The position numbers and the translations under genes were made by a program. Shown here one piece after another: positions 1 through 14,800 of a stretch of DNA of 64,000 nucleotides. Origin of the DNA: Sialis fuliginosa (lineage: Eukaryota; Arthropoda; Insecta; Megaloptera; Sialidae); the NCBI GenBank assembly GCA_961205875.1, contig OY540814.1, positions 29,394,151 to 29,458,150 of the forward strand. The letters run 5' to 3'. Position 1 is the first letter of the stretch. Every line of letters begins with the position of its first letter. Below the pieces are notes generated by a model that ran no database searches, was not told where the DNA came from, and saw nothing but the letters and a program-made list of their open reading frames with translations.

Positions 1-1270
1 GAAATCAAAGTTTTAGCTTTTTCAAAATTGATAAGAAAAACGGCCGTAACTTTTGAATAGGTGGTCAGATTTGGTTTTAGTTGACGGATTTGAAATCAGT
101 GTACCAAAATCTATCTAATGACATGCATAATTTTTAAAAATTTGTAAAAAAAAACTTTTAGTCAGATTTTATGGTTTAAAATTAAAATTTTCATGAAAAT
201 ATCAACTTAAAAGTAAAAAATAAGTAACATCATAACTTAATAATAATGCCACACTCGTAAGAACGAACATTGTTAAATTTCTTGAAGAGTTTTTAATTTT
301 TCCCGTATTAAAGTGATAATAATAGAATATAATAAACATTACTGTTATTTCTAATTACAAGATAAATACTTAACGCTTTTTAAATATACGCCACGGCGCA
401 ATGAATATCATTACATTTAGAAACTAAATCAACTACATTTCATCAACATCCCAGCTACTTAAAGTAACGTAAATTGTCACAATTAAACTAATTAACAGAG
501 GAATATCACGAAAAAGGATTTATTAGCTCTTTCACTGAACGCGATAATAGAGATATACTAGCATAATCAAATTAATAGAATAGAAGGTCATTCTCATACA
601 AATTCTATGTTATCCTAAAAATTCGTTAATGGCTTGTTAAAATCGTAAATTTAAATTTGCACATTATATGTTAATTTTTCTTGTGAAACAGACATTGCTA
701 ATTTGAAGTTTTAAAATTAATTTAATTCGTATGTAGATTGACAAATCTATCCTAGAAATTGATTAATATCAAATCGAATTATTATTATTAACTATGGTGC
801 TGTTACCCAAGGCTTTTTTTATCTAATAAGTTTTTTGAGTTACAAAGTAGCATATATCTTTATTTATTTCTCTGACAAATCTCATCAAGATCGGTTCAGC
901 GGTTTAGCCGTGAAAAGGTAACTAACAGACAGAGTTACTTTAGCATTTATAATATTAGCTTATGGATAATCTTTTAAATCTAAGAATTTCGGTGAGACTT
1001 ATAAATATATAAAATATCGTCTCGTCGAAATTAAATGCATTCTCAGTTTGCAGCTCTCTGCCCTAATCTTGTTCTGTTCGAATTAAAGGTATTTTCTTAT
1101 AGTTAAGAATGTCTATCTACTAAGCCTCTATAATTCGAAGCGATATTGCGCGTTCACTGTAATTCTAAAAGATCTCTATAATTCGAAATTTATTTTACTT
1201 ACCCACTATATCTTGAACACCTCCCCATTTGTAATTCGAACAGATTAGATTCGAGTTATAGAGGTTCTGC
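1..1270. other. bark intron, left edge: repeat fragments, no coding exon seen
   Basis: AT-rich sequence. Bases about 40-150 match one arm of the foldback at 43.3-44.4 kb (shared words TTGACGGATTTGAAATCAG and ATAATGACATG with small differences). Bases about 840-945 resemble the tail of a widespread insect repeat (AGATCGGTTCAGCGGTTTAG then GACAGAG), also seen near 48.5 and 60.95 kb. I see no exon with coding composition. Confidence 0.5.
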
Positions 1271-1278
1271 TATAATCT

Positions 1279-1606
1279 CAGAGGCGGATTTATTCATAAG
1301 GCAAACTAGGCACGTGCCTAAGGCGCAAGGTTACAAAGGGGCGAAATTTTTGAAAAATAACAAAAAAATAATTGTGTCAGTAAGTCCCTATATGCACCTA
1401 CTTACACAATATAAAAAGATTCTTGTGTGCACAAAAAGATGATGTGATAATTTTTAACAAACAAAATATAGACGCAACAATAAGAAAATATTTGAATTTC
1501 GGAAATTTCATTGTTATATTTAATATGAAAAGTTACGTAACAGTGGAAGGGAGGGGCGCCGATCAGGTGCTTGCCTAGGGCGCTCTCGACATTTAATCCG
1601 CCTCTG
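1279..1606 (+). mobile_element. hAT-type MITE, CAGAGGCGGATT family
   Basis: Termini CAGAGGCGGATT and AATCCGCCTCTG are perfect inverted repeats. The element is flanked on both sides by the 8-bp direct repeat TATAATCT (1271-1278 and 1607-1614), the signature of hAT insertion. The 328-bp interior has no transposase. A second, rearranged copy lies at about 21957-22200 in the opposite orientation. Confidence 0.88.
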
Positions 1607-1614
1607 TATAATCT

Positions 1615-2686
1615 TCTGACTAGTTAATATACGTGGGCAGTTAATACAGATGATTCCGATGTGACTAGTGCTTGTTTCCCATTTTATGAAGGGTCAACTT
1701 GCAGGGTCAGATGTCCTGCGTGGGCTTAAGGTTTTGTTGTTTTTATAATCCGCGTTAACTGGACGTGAAGAGAATAATTAGACATAAAAGTGCAGTATGC
1801 GCGTCATGAAATTAAATCAACGTTTTTTGTCGGCGATAAGAGATCGTCATTAAGACAATTTAGTAATGATAGTATTTAAGTCTTTTTCACACGAAATGTA
1901 ATAATTTAATGAAGTGATTAAGATTTTCATCTATTATTACATGTCTTTCAGAAACCAAAGAGGATAAAAGAAATACAATAAAAAAAACTTTTAAAGAAAA
2001 AAATAAAAGTGACTTAAAAAAATTTATAAAAACACTGAAAAGTAGGTATATAATAATCAATTCTTTATTTAAAAGTTTTTTTTTATTGATTTAGCACCGA
2101 CTTCAAAACTGTTAAATTTAATTATTATAAGTACAGTTTTCAGTTTTTTTTATGGTTTTATTATTTTTCTCTTTTTAGTGGTGTATCTTCAAAGTCCATC
2201 GTAAGATTCTGATAAAATTTGTATGGGGCCACCTCGGAATATACTCTTTCAAAAGAAAATTGAAAACTTCCTGCATTTTTTAAGTCGGTTAAAAAATCAT
2301 TACATAAATATCGAGTTACTTTTTTTGTACTTCACTAATAAAGTATGAGGGTTGATATTTATATTTCTGGCCTTGTCAACATTGAGTGTTGCCAGGTGCC
2401 ATCTGTCGTTTTCATTGGAAACTAAACATTATTGAATATAACCTTCTTCAGAACATTTTATAAATTGAGCGCGATTTGTTGTTTACAGTTACTTGAAAAA
2501 GTCATCTCGGCAAAGAATGGAATTAACTCGTGCGACATTTTCGTGCGATTATTTTTCATAATTTTCGATGTGGATTATGAATTCCTTTTTTTTATTAGTT
2601 AATAATATAATCTAAAGACATTTTTGATCTATTAAATTTTTTTTATAGTCTTGTTCATATTAATTTAAAATTGTTTTTCTTTACAG
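1615..2686. other. bark intron, non-repetitive AT-rich stretch
   Basis: About 1.07 kb of AT-rich intron up to the first visible bark exon. I see no coding exon, no clear inverted repeat and no RNA gene in it. Confidence 0.5.
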
Positions 2687-2853
2687 GGTAATAAATATGA
2701 AAGGATCCGTTTGACGAGTATGTTACCACCTGTGGAAGCCGAAGAAATGTCAACACCTGGTGCGCGGTTAGTGGATGGCCCTAGTCCTCTAGTTGGCCGG
2801 CTACAGTTACACCATAATGAAACCTGGAGATCTGTCTGCACTAACTCTAAAAA
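2687..2853 (+). CDS. bark: bark exon: start of first visible SRCR domain
   Basis: Acceptor CTTTACAG ends at 2686 and donor GTGAGT begins at 2854. The 167-nt exon opens in phase 0 and ends two bases into an Asn codon completed at 4158. It encodes residues 1-55 of the visible protein; from residue 27 (ARLVDGPSPLVGRLQ) it is the N-terminal half of an SRCR domain, with the usual W-R-S-V-C segment. It is the first exon in the window, and the intron before it runs off the left edge. Confidence 0.85.
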
Positions 2854-5800
2854 GTGAGTATTTATTATCCTATTTTTATGTTAAGAATGAATTCAGTATT
2901 TAATTTTTGCTTCAAAATTAATATTTATCGAGAGGGGACGTGGTTCTAATTCTTCTACTTATCTCTCTCCTCCCTTTCCCGATTATTTACTATATGGTTA
3001 ATACCACAATAGAAAAAAATTAAAAATGGAAAGTAAATCGGTACTTAAGTTAAATTTTTTTACGCATATGAATTAAGAGGTTACATACCTAATAATATAA
3101 TAATTTTAAGGTTGTATTCCATTTAAGGAGCCTTAAATTTATAGTTACGCCTCTGTATGAGTTGATGTTGAAATAGTAAACTGCAGAAAGGGTTGAGGGG
3201 AAAGGAGGAGGGGTAGTTAACTAGCTATCAGTTTATTCACTATGATGTGAGTGATGTTTTTAATTTGTAATCGCTAATGAGGTCATTCCACACCAGCTGG
3301 TCGCGATCAGAATCACTGTCCGTGACTTTGCTGAATAAATACGTCAGTTGAAAGTTCATCACATGCAGAATGTTAAAAAAGAAAATAATTAGCAATTGTA
3401 ATTATACAAATATCATTGTTGAAAGTGAACGTATTACCATACAAACGTTAATGTTTTAGAGAAACCAAAACGATTAACTAAAGAAATGTCATATTTTAAT
3501 ATTTTTATGAACAGGGTGTGGATTTTAATTATGCTACATGGGGAATTCATGTTAGTGTTATTTCAGACAAATATAAATAAGGTACTGGCACCAGTACCAA
3601 TACTCCAGTGTTGGACATTTGTTTAATTAAATGTACTAAATTAGAAATATTTGTTGATATTTGATTACTGCTAAGACATTTAACTGTAAAACAATTGGCT
3701 AATGGGTGTTAAAATGGTGGATATTTAAATTAATTTCTTAGTGTATCCTATGTATTAATTATTATATTATTACAGCATCTGCTTTACATTGTTTCAAATT
3801 TTCCGATTCTTTCTTTTATAAATTTTGTATCGTAGTATTTAGCATTTTGTAATCATGTAGACCATCACTGGGTACCCATTACTGGTTTTACTTCATCCAT
3901 TACTAAAGAAAAAACATAAACAAAAAAATATTTGCGAACTTTTGTGTTTAAATTGATTTAATAAAGAGGTACATGTTTTATAAGTAACACGAGTACATAA
4001 AAACTATAAAAAATAAGCCCATAAATCTTAAAAAAAAACCTACCTTACTCTCAAAGCGTCCAAGACTGGTGCCAGTACCTCAATAATTCTCCTGTTCATA
4101 TTACAGTATATTTGCTCTGACATTTCAGAATAATAATAAAACATTTTCTCTTTTCAGTTGGACGTTAACAGACGTTGAAATCGCTTGCCGGCACATCGGC
4201 TACCAAGGCGGTCGTTTCTCCAGTTGGATGAACAGAGAGATGCCTCTGAAACCGCGACTACTGTACGAAGAACCCCTCTGTTCCGGCACAGAAGAAACAC
4301 TGTTTGACTGTCACTGGTCAACGCGGCAACTTGGTGGCGGTGTATGCGACTACCATCCTGACTTGGCTATCGAGTGTGAACCTCGCCATGGAAACACACT
4401 CAAAGCAGCGAACTACTGGAGAGGAATCCGGTTCGAGTATGCACCATACGATACGTTCCTCACTTCTAACAATGTCCTTTACGTTCCTATGTCCCAATCT
4501 GAATTAAATTACGTTGACATAACTTACGCTGGATCCGGGAGAGACTATAACACTTCAAGTGCTCTGCACATCGAAGGTGTTGCTCCGATTATACAGAACG
4601 TTAACATAATGCATTCTGCATACAATGGTATAAATGTAACAGCTCCTAAAAGTTCTGTTGAAATCCGAAACGTGATATTGCAAGGTAATAAGGGATATGG
4701 AGTTTTCGTTAATTCCAGTTATGGGTTTGTGCATATTGTTAATAGTAATATAACCGACAATGGTGCAGATGGAATTAGATATGTACATAATGAAGATCGT
4801 CCTAATGAAGGACACGGGAAGAAAGAATTCTCAGATTTTTGTACGTTGCCAACAACTTCTAGCCAGACGTACCCGATACAGTTTTTCGCCGAGCAATCGT
4901 TTTATTCAAGCCAAGAAAAATTCTGTCCCAAAACGTTCTATACGAGTTATGGACATGTTCTGACGCTTAGTTTTATTCAAATGGAAACGGATCGAAATAA
5001 CAGTGCTAGTATTGAAGTGTTTGATGGTTTATCTGCTGACAGTCGACTGCTAGGGACGTTCCAGATCAGAAACAATACAAGACCCCAGACAATCACGTCG
5101 ACGCAGAACAGAATTTACGTCACGTTTCGTGCAGAGAAGAATACGCAAATGTTTATATACATGAAACTCACTGCTGGTATCAAGAACAGCTACGATTTGA
5201 ATGTAACATCTTCACAAGTATCTGATAATAACGGTAGAGGTATTGCTGTTGATAATCTAAGATCCCAGTTACATGTTCACCAGTCTTCTGTATCGAATAA
5301 CGAACATGCAGCCGGTATACAAGTTACCAGTGGTAGCGGAGACATAAATATTACTGAAAGTCGAATTGCATTCAATAAAGGTGATGGTGTAAATATCACA
5401 TATACCGGTGGTAACAGAAATATATCAAAGAGTATTATAGATTCGAATCAAGGGTATGGAGTTGCCATTTGGATAAATAATACTCAAGAGACTGAATATG
5501 TTTTTTTCAATCAGACAACAGTCGTGGAATATTCGGAACTGTTTAAAAATATAGACGTAGGAATATTACATGGAAATTATTGCGGCGATTCTTATTTGAA
5601 TATTACTGGGAATAATTTCACAGACAGTTTAAACACTGCTGTCGAGATACAATCTTGCTGGAACCGTAGCAAACAACTGACTAAATTAAATGTAGGTTAT
5701 AATATCTTCTTAACGTGCCACAAATTATGTATTAAACTTATACCAGCTATAAATATTGATGGGAGATTTGAGTATAATCACTTTAGAAAAGGAAAGTATG

Positions 5801-8800
5801 GTGGTATTTTAATAAAGAGCTTACCATATGAAGAATTCGAAACGTTGAGAACTAATATTATAATGTCGTATAACGAGTTCTACACGAATAATGGAGTGTT
5901 TGTTGTAAATTTAGGATTATCGCCTTATTCAGACGTCCAGAAACTTCTTTTTACGAGAAATTTTCTCAAAGATAATAGAATACGAGAACCATTTGAACCT
6001 GAAGATGGAATGGCATCGAGATTAATCCCAAGAAGTCGTGTTGCAGCGCCTGTTGTGGTTTCCTCAGCAAACGTTGACATTTTTAGAAACATTTTACATA
6101 ATCCTGAATCGAATTACGAAGTAGGAAGTCATCTAGAAGATCAGAGCCAAGAAATAAATTGTACTTATAATTGGTTAGGATTTGCGGAGGAATCAAAAAT
6201 ATTTTACCGAATTTTTGATAGGAAAGATCGCTATAATCTGGCGAAAATAATTTATCTGCCTTATTTATTGCATAGTTCAAATCCAAATGCAATCACAATA
6301 ATAGAGCATCCTATGTATGTGCCTGAATTTAATATACCAGGGACAAATTTAGTAGGGGGGGAAGTAGATGGGATGGAACAACTTAGATCTGGAGATTATA
6401 TCGTTCAAAGGGATATCAATGTCAGACCTGGAGGTAAATTAATTCTGCAACCAGGTGTAAAATTAAATTTCCCCCCTTCAATCGGAATGATGGTAGCTGG
6501 AAAACTAGACGCAAGAGGAACGGGGCCGAGTGACATAACATTTACTTTAAAAGAAGAAGTAATGCCATCGAATGATAACGATACGTATGAATCGGAAACG
6601 CATCGTTACGATTCGGAAACAGAAATGGTCGAAATGGAATCAAAAATACCAATAAGGTTGTTGGGTGGAAAAACAAGCCACGAAGGTCGATTACAAGTAA
6701 AAATTAACGAAGGATGGGGAACTGTATGCAACTATGGATGGACAATGGTAAATGCTGCTCTGGTCTGTCATCAGTTAGGTTTGGTCTTAAATCCTGATGA
6801 TTGGAACTTGGAACGAAACGAAATACCGAACGCTGGTACTACTGAAAAAATAGTACTTTCGAATGTTCAATGCGAATACGAAGATATAGATATAACAAAA
6901 TGTAAAGCGGATAATGTTAAGAATTTCGAAAATTCATGTACCCATGATCAAGATGTTGGTGTTAGGTGTTACGAAACATCTTGGGCAGGTTTGAGATTTA
7001 GTTCAGTAGCCGAGAGATCCGATTTACAGTTTATTAAAGTCGAACGGGCGGGGTTACTTGATTATGCTACAAATTACTTCAAACCTGCATTACAAATCGA
7101 TTTTGCAAAGCATGTTTTAGACAGTGTTCAAGTCGTTGATAACTTCCAAGATGGATTGGGGATTATATATTCAGACATTTACGCTAATAATATAATAAGA
7201 AACTCTGATTTTTCCAATAATAAAGGAAACGGGATTAGTTTTAAACAGCTTGGTATGAAAATTCAAGGGACCAATATTGAAAATAACAAAAAATCTGGTA
7301 TACGACATAATCCAGTTATATCTAGACTGCAGCAAAAAGAGTTAGCGGGATGGTTTAATTTCCATATTCCAGAATCACAATATAATCCTATTTTCCTACC
7401 GAAGGAACAAACGAACATTCAGTTAGAATATAGAGAAACGAGATATTTACTAACGTCAAAGGTAACAGGTGACAATATTTCGAGAACTTACAGTATCAAA
7501 TGTGGGCATGGACATGTTATCGGAATTCAATTATTAAACCCGATTCAAAACATGAGTACTGAAACTATTACGATATATGATTCTCCGACTGCCAGTCCTA
7601 CTGCAGATATATGGTCAGTGAACCATAATCTAACAGTTTTTCCTGTAACGTCAAGCAGTTATGGTATTGTCATGGAGTACAAGAGTGGCACACATTCGTT
7701 AGGTGGTACAGTTTTTGTTGTAACCACAATTCCTGCACCTGTTCAAAATATTAGAAATAAAATCGTTTCTGGTCCAATTCCAACTCTTACGATAAAGAAT
7801 ACGAAAATAAGAAGAAATAAAAATGGAATAAAATCATCGTATTATAATATTCTAAATAACGATATCGGAGATCTCTTTTTGAGAAAATCAAATGAATCTT
7901 TTAGAATACAGAACTCTGAGATATCGAGGAATTCCGAAGAAGCGATATTTGTCCATTCTCCATTTTGGGACATTAAAGAAGGTAATATATCTGAAATTAC
8001 TTTAATGATAAATAATACATTGATCACTGATAATGGTAGAGGTATATATCATTTTTCAAGAGACATGAGGAGTTCAAATAATTTGTTCCATTATATTCTG
8101 CAAGACAATACCATAGAACGGAATAGAGCTGGTGGTTTAGAATTAAACCTTCCTTATGTTTGGCAATACAATGAAAATTTCACTCATTCAATTTATCTCC
8201 ATAACAACACATGGAGGGATAACGCAAACTTTGGTATGACAATAGATGGCCATTTTGCCAACCTTAATATTACCAAAAACGTTTTCACGGACAACAAATG
8301 TAAGGAAGGTTTGATATCAATTCGTGGCATGGAGAAGAAAATGAGAATTGATAACAACAGAATAGAAAAGAATATAGGTAAATACATGGTTCAGTTTAAA
8401 TTAGACAGCCAATCGGAAATATTAGGAAATGTATTTGCGTTATTTTTCATGAATGAAATCAAACGCAATTCACACAGCCTCTTCTTAACGAAAGGTGTCG
8501 GCTCCCATCAGATATACTCAAACAGCCCGACAAGTGTTATTGATTTCGAAGGGGTACAAAAAGTTAGAGTTGTTCGGAATTTATTCGGCACAAACACTCT
8601 CGATTATGAATTGGTTGCCGGAATTCGTACTGCAAAAATTGATAACATTCTCGACGTTCGTGAAAATTGGTGGGGAACAAACAACGCGAAGGAAATACAA
8701 AATAAAATATTTGATTTTGATGATTGGAACAACCATGCAGTTGCTAACTTCAAACCATTCTTGATGGACGATACCTTCGATGCGGACATGTCCGTGTCAC

Positions 8801-11800
8801 GAGATTCTATGCTTCCGATTGACTTGGAGAACTTGGGAGGCAGAATAAATCAAGATTTAATATTATATCGTAGAGATACTCCATATATGATTAAATCCGA
8901 TATAACAGTCATGCCAGATGTAACACTTACGATCTATCCAGGTGTAGAGATGGAATTTGCTCCAAACGTAGGTATTTTAGTGCTGGGAACTCTTCGAGCT
9001 CAAGGAATACGTAGTCATTTCATACAAATGAGACCAATGAAACGGTTAGGTAATCTAGAAGATAATAAGATCCATTCAAAAAGATCTATGCTAGAAAGTA
9101 TGTCTGTGGAAGATAATATAAGATTATGTACTAGCAGAAATTGCTCGAATGTAAATTACCACGACAAAGTGAACGAAGGCTTTTTGGAATACTTCAATTC
9201 AACCACTCTGCAATGGATACCTATTTGCGACAAGCGTTTCACCGAACGCAACGCTCAGGTTGTCTGTAGGCAGTTGGGTTTCGATCCAATCAATACATTC
9301 GTTGATTATGACATTCGTATTGAATACCACAGCAATTCATTGACTAGGATATGGTCTTGGCCTGAACCCTTGGAATGCAAAGGAACTGAAGAACATTACG
9401 ATGAATGCCCCATTCGACTTAATGGCCAACTTTACGGCCATATACACAGATGCGAATGGAATTCGAAATTTGTTTTCATCCATTGTGGAGGTCGAAATTT
9501 ACCCGAGCAGTATGACTATTGGGGAGGTATTAGAATTGCCAATCCGGAATTCGAACAGAAAATGTATGAACATAGAATCCATGATATTCATACTCATGGA
9601 GTAATGCAGAGAGTTGAATCTATACTCGAGTATGTTAATATAACAGGAGCGGGAGTTCTACATAACGAAAAGTCCCCAGCTATACAAAGTGTGATGAAAA
9701 GTCCCGTTATTAGTTTTGTTAATATATCAAAGTGCGCTTCGCATGGTATTAATCTAATATCACCTTCTAATACAATGAGAATTCTGTTTAACAACATTCA
9801 CGATACTTTAGGGATCGGTATCAATGCCTTATCGTTAACAGGAGAAGGGAGGGAAGCCGCTGAATCAAGTTTCAACCCACTAAAAGACTTAGATATTCCT
9901 TACAATATATTCAGCTTAATAGACATATGTGATACTGCAAAAGAAATATTGATGGAAGAACGTGTGATTTTATATTATAAATACGATAACCATCCAGTTA
10001 ACTGTGTTAAGATTTTCAAAAGTGCCTACAATTTGAAGCCTTTTGGCTTCAGGTTATTACAATTTAATTTATTCAACTCTACTTCGAGTCCAGGGGTACC
10101 TGATAGGATCGACTTATATGACGGGGATATTTATAATGTATCTTCAAAGTTGATTAAGAGTATCGAAATCGACGGCAATGATGAAAATACATTTTACAGA
10201 ACTAAAGAACCAAGATTAAGTGTAAAATTATTTGCAAATGGAGCGTCTTCAAATCATGGATTCATTGCTGAAATTGTTAGTCTGCCTATATCTGCAATTG
10301 GCTTCAGTAAGTATCCACCATAAATATGTTATTTTATATTAATTTTAACGTACTTGTTTCTAATTTCAGGCCGAGATGTACAGCACAACATATCCCATTC
10401 AGAATTGACTTATAATAGAGGTGGTGCAGTTACTTATTCATCTGCAGGTGAAGTAAATCCAATTATAACATTAGAGAGCAATCACTTCAGCCATAACTGC
10501 ATCAAGCTTTATGGAAACTTCACAACTTGTAAAGCTGCTATAGATTTGGATATTCAAAATACACAGACGGTTTATTTTAGAGTAAGTATTAAAACAAAAA
10601 TAGCATGGCTTGGCCATAAAAAGCACACCCTTAGACTTTTGAAACTACCGTTTTTTGAAGAATGTTAATTTTCTTATCTTTACTCTCATTTCTTGTAAAA
10701 ATTGATATTAATAGTACCTATTTATAGTGGTTTTATAAGTTCATTTGAAAACAATAAATAAATTACGTAACCTCACTTTCAAGTAGTAGGTACATTTTCT
10801 TAAAACAATTTGTCACAAAAGAATAAATAAATACAGAACCTGAAAAACATATTCCACAAATAATACGTTTTAATTTATCATAATACGTTAATCCTACAAC
10901 TATATTTTTTCGGAATTAATATTAAATTTCAACAATTAAAAAATAAAAAAAACATACCAACAATGAAAAGTATGAACAATATCCAGATGTTCGTATATTT
11001 TCATAGAAAAACGTATCAAACAATAAGTGACAACAATACAAAATTTAAATGTACATTTTTTAACTATTGACATATAAAATAGATACATGATTTTTCGTAA
11101 ATTGTATTAATATGACAATGTATACAAAATTGATAATAATTAAAAAGATAAAATAAATACATCCACATATTTTTAAATTACAACGATAACAGCTGTTAAT
11201 GTTTTCACCTAATGTCTGGCGTTTACAAAAACATACATTGATCTAAAATAAAAATAATGTTTATAGGTTATATTATATAATATATATTTTTTTAGAATAA
11301 TTTGGTAAAAGAAAATCAAGGAGGTCTTTCAATTAAAGCAGATTCAAGAGGTACTGCAACATCTTTGAAAGGTTACATTCACAATAACCTGTTCGTTGGG
11401 AATAGAAATTTACCTTCATTGTACGTTGAAGGAAAGCAATCGTCACCATACCAAGAAGTTACAATATATCGTAACTACTTCGCGAAAAATGAAGCTCCTT
11501 TCGAAAATATAATAGTCCTAAAACAGGTTGTTTCTAATTTCACTCTTAACTATATCCATGATAATAGAGGTGCTCACATTTTGGAGGTTTCTGGATTTGA
11601 TAAAGTGCGTCTTCCGATTTACCAGAGTACATCACATAATGGTTTCTATAGGTAAGTGTTGGAATCTTAAGGGGGCAGACTCAGTTGGGACTTCCAAAAA
11701 AAGAATTTTTCTTTGGCCACGCATTAAAATAAATCACAAATGTTTGTCCACATGAAAGATATATATTTACAGAAAACATTGTAATTTTTTTATGGCAAAA

Positions 11801-14800
11801 TATTAAAAAATAAGTGGAATCAGCAAATTAGAGAGGGGTCCAAAAAAAAAGTGTTTTGCCGTGATCAAAGCTGCTCGTCACTAGATCATCTGAAATTAAA
11901 AAAAACATAAGGGATCATTAGCTAATGACATAATGCTCCGGATGGACGAAGGGATTTGAAAAATTTTGAATTTTCACAAAATGGCGGATATTGAAAGTAA
12001 AAATTCTTTATTCGACTAAAATTTCACTCGCATTTTCGGCTATAAAAAAAATAATAATCGTCCAAAAAAAATCATTCGTTCATCCTGAGGACAATTATGT
12101 ATAGAATAAGTGAGAAAAATTTCAAACCGATCGGCAAAGCCGTTCTCAAGTTACAGTGATCACCGACTTCTGGTTTCGAGAAAAACGCGTTTAAAGTTTT
12201 GAGTACGTAAAATGTATTTTGGAACTTACACTGAATCGTCTACGGACAGGACATTTGTCTGAAATTTTCAGAGAATACTTTTGAAATATTCTACTTTGAG
12301 AAAATGCAACAAAAATTGATTTAAAAAAAATTCTAACTGGGTCTCTGCCCCCTTAATTAATCGACCAATGGGTGTCAAAATGTCAAAATGCACCGAGTGC
12401 CCATTACTGGTTTTACTTTATCCATTACTGGAGAAAAACATAAATAAATATTTAAAAAATAAAGCTATATTTGCGGACTTTGGTAATTAATTAATTTAAT
12501 AAAGAGGTACTTGTTTTATTAGTAACTTGAGTTCATTAGAATTACAAAAAGAATATACCTTAGTCTTAAAGCGTCCAAGATTGGTACCAGTACCTTAGTT
12601 ATAATTTTGAATTTATGCTAAAAATTCAAAGTAAGAGTTTATATATAATAAAAAGTTTCAATGATATTATGTCAAAGTCCTAATGACCGTGACTTTTTAT
12701 CCATCCTGTATAATAAATGAAGTGTAAGATGCCATAACAAATATCTGTAAATCACCATTGTCTTATTGTTAGAAAAAAGTCAGTGAAATGAATATTTTCA
12801 ACAATTGTACCTATTATGCTTAGTAATTTTAACAATACTATAATCGTTTCAGTAATTACGCGGTTGAGAGAGACAGCAAAGGAACAATCGTGGCAGGAAC
12901 AGCGGGTCAACAATACGTTGACAATATATTTTTCAATCCGGACAACGATTATGAAATTTTGACTGTGAACAAAACATTGTAAGTAAAATGTATCTATGTA
13001 GTTATTGAATTAATAATTAATAATAGTTGCAGGATTGTTTTTAAGTACGTTTTATTACATTTTATGCAGAGTAATTGTCATACTTAAATTGAGTCAGTGG
13101 CGTAGATCGCTTTTTGCGATGGGGGGAATATGACTTAGTATTTAATCTCATATTTTTGGTTCAGGGACCCTCATTACGTGTAATTCCGTTAAAATCTCGA
13201 GTTGGATTTTTTTCATGATTACTATACTTTATTATACAGTACATTTCAGGTATGTATAATAAAAAATATTAAAAAAACGTTTAAAAAAATTAATTTGCCT
13301 TTTTAAAACCGACTAAAAAGCTGAAAATAAAATTCTATTAGACTCTTTTCGTACTAACTATTGCATTTTTTTAAAAAGTTGATTTTGTTCATACTAGAAG
13401 AGTTGAAAAAAAATGTCTCTGAGTTTATTATTATACATTTTTTTGATCAACTTATAATTTTCGTGGGGGGGGGGATTGATCCCCTTGATCCCCCCTCCTT
13501 TCTACGCCACTGAATTGAGTTCAAAGTTTTATATAATAAATATTATATTACTAATTTTTAGAAATAAGTAGTTAAAAATAAAGTAGTTTGGGGTTGTAGA
13601 AATTGTAGCTTTGTTTGGGTAATATTAGACCCTTTGAGATATACTCTGCAGTAAAATTAAGCATGGTGCTAAATCTATGCTTTAATTTAAAAAAAAATAA
13701 GCATTATTATTTTATACGCCGACTTGCAGATTAAATAGTTCAATAGTTGCTTTTCATAGTCATAATTAGCTTATCATCAACACATAAATATAGGCATCAT
13801 TTTTTTTGTATTTTAGGATACTACTGAATTACTTTAAATTTAATACATATTTTTATATAAATTATCTATCAAAGATTGAGTACTTTATATTAACTGATGA
13901 TTTTCAAATATTAGTACAATCATATATTAAACATACTAGTGTGTTCATGGGCGCCGGGAGGGGGGTGCAAGGAGGTGTACTTACACCTCCCTGGCAAATG
14001 AAATAATTAAGAAATACAATTTTTATTTATTTTATTTTAATACATTTGCACCCCCCTGGCAAAATGAAAAAAAATTCAAACTGAAGGCCTTTTTTTTTTA
14101 CTTATGTTAACTTCCATCAAATTTTTTTTTTCCGTATGTACTTTCATCTCATATATCTAAATGCACCCCCCTAAAAGAATTTCTGCCGGCGCCCATGAGT
14201 GTGTTTAATATATGGTACAATGTTACTCCGATTTTATGAAGATTTAATAAAATAGTTACTTTTTAAAATTGATAACAAAAATGTACTAAACTTAAAGATT
14301 TTGTATGAAATATTTCATAACTTCGGAGTTACACTGTATATATAAATTACATAACATACATCTGCAAACATAGGGGTCGACTTTAAGAAGGGGGAGGGGA
14401 GATTGCGAGAGGAAAATTAAAATACATTTATTGAAAAATTTTATCGCGAACATTTTGTTATTTTTTTGGGATATTTCACAATGTTTTAGAACATTTTACC
14501 CCCTCCCCCTCCCCCAACGAGTGAAATGAAAAATCGACCCCTATGTCTGCAAGAAATCATAGCCAAATAAAACAATCATTAGCTGATAATAATTTATTAT
14601 TATCTTGTATTTCGCCAAATTCAACTAACACATTATTTTTTTCATTCTATGTTGTTGCATGCTGCATGGCAGATTTTTATGGAACAGGTACGATTGTATT
14701 TAACATTTTTTTGTATTTTTCTAGTTTAGATGATACCAGTGGCGTACGCAGGATTCTGTTATGAGTGGGGGTTTTTCAAAGAGAACTAAAAATTTACTAT

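Noticed and set aside
10307-10323. Giant bark frame ending at the stop at 10321
   Set aside because: A consensus GTAAGT donor at 10307 and an in-phase exon 63 bp later show that the stop is intronic.
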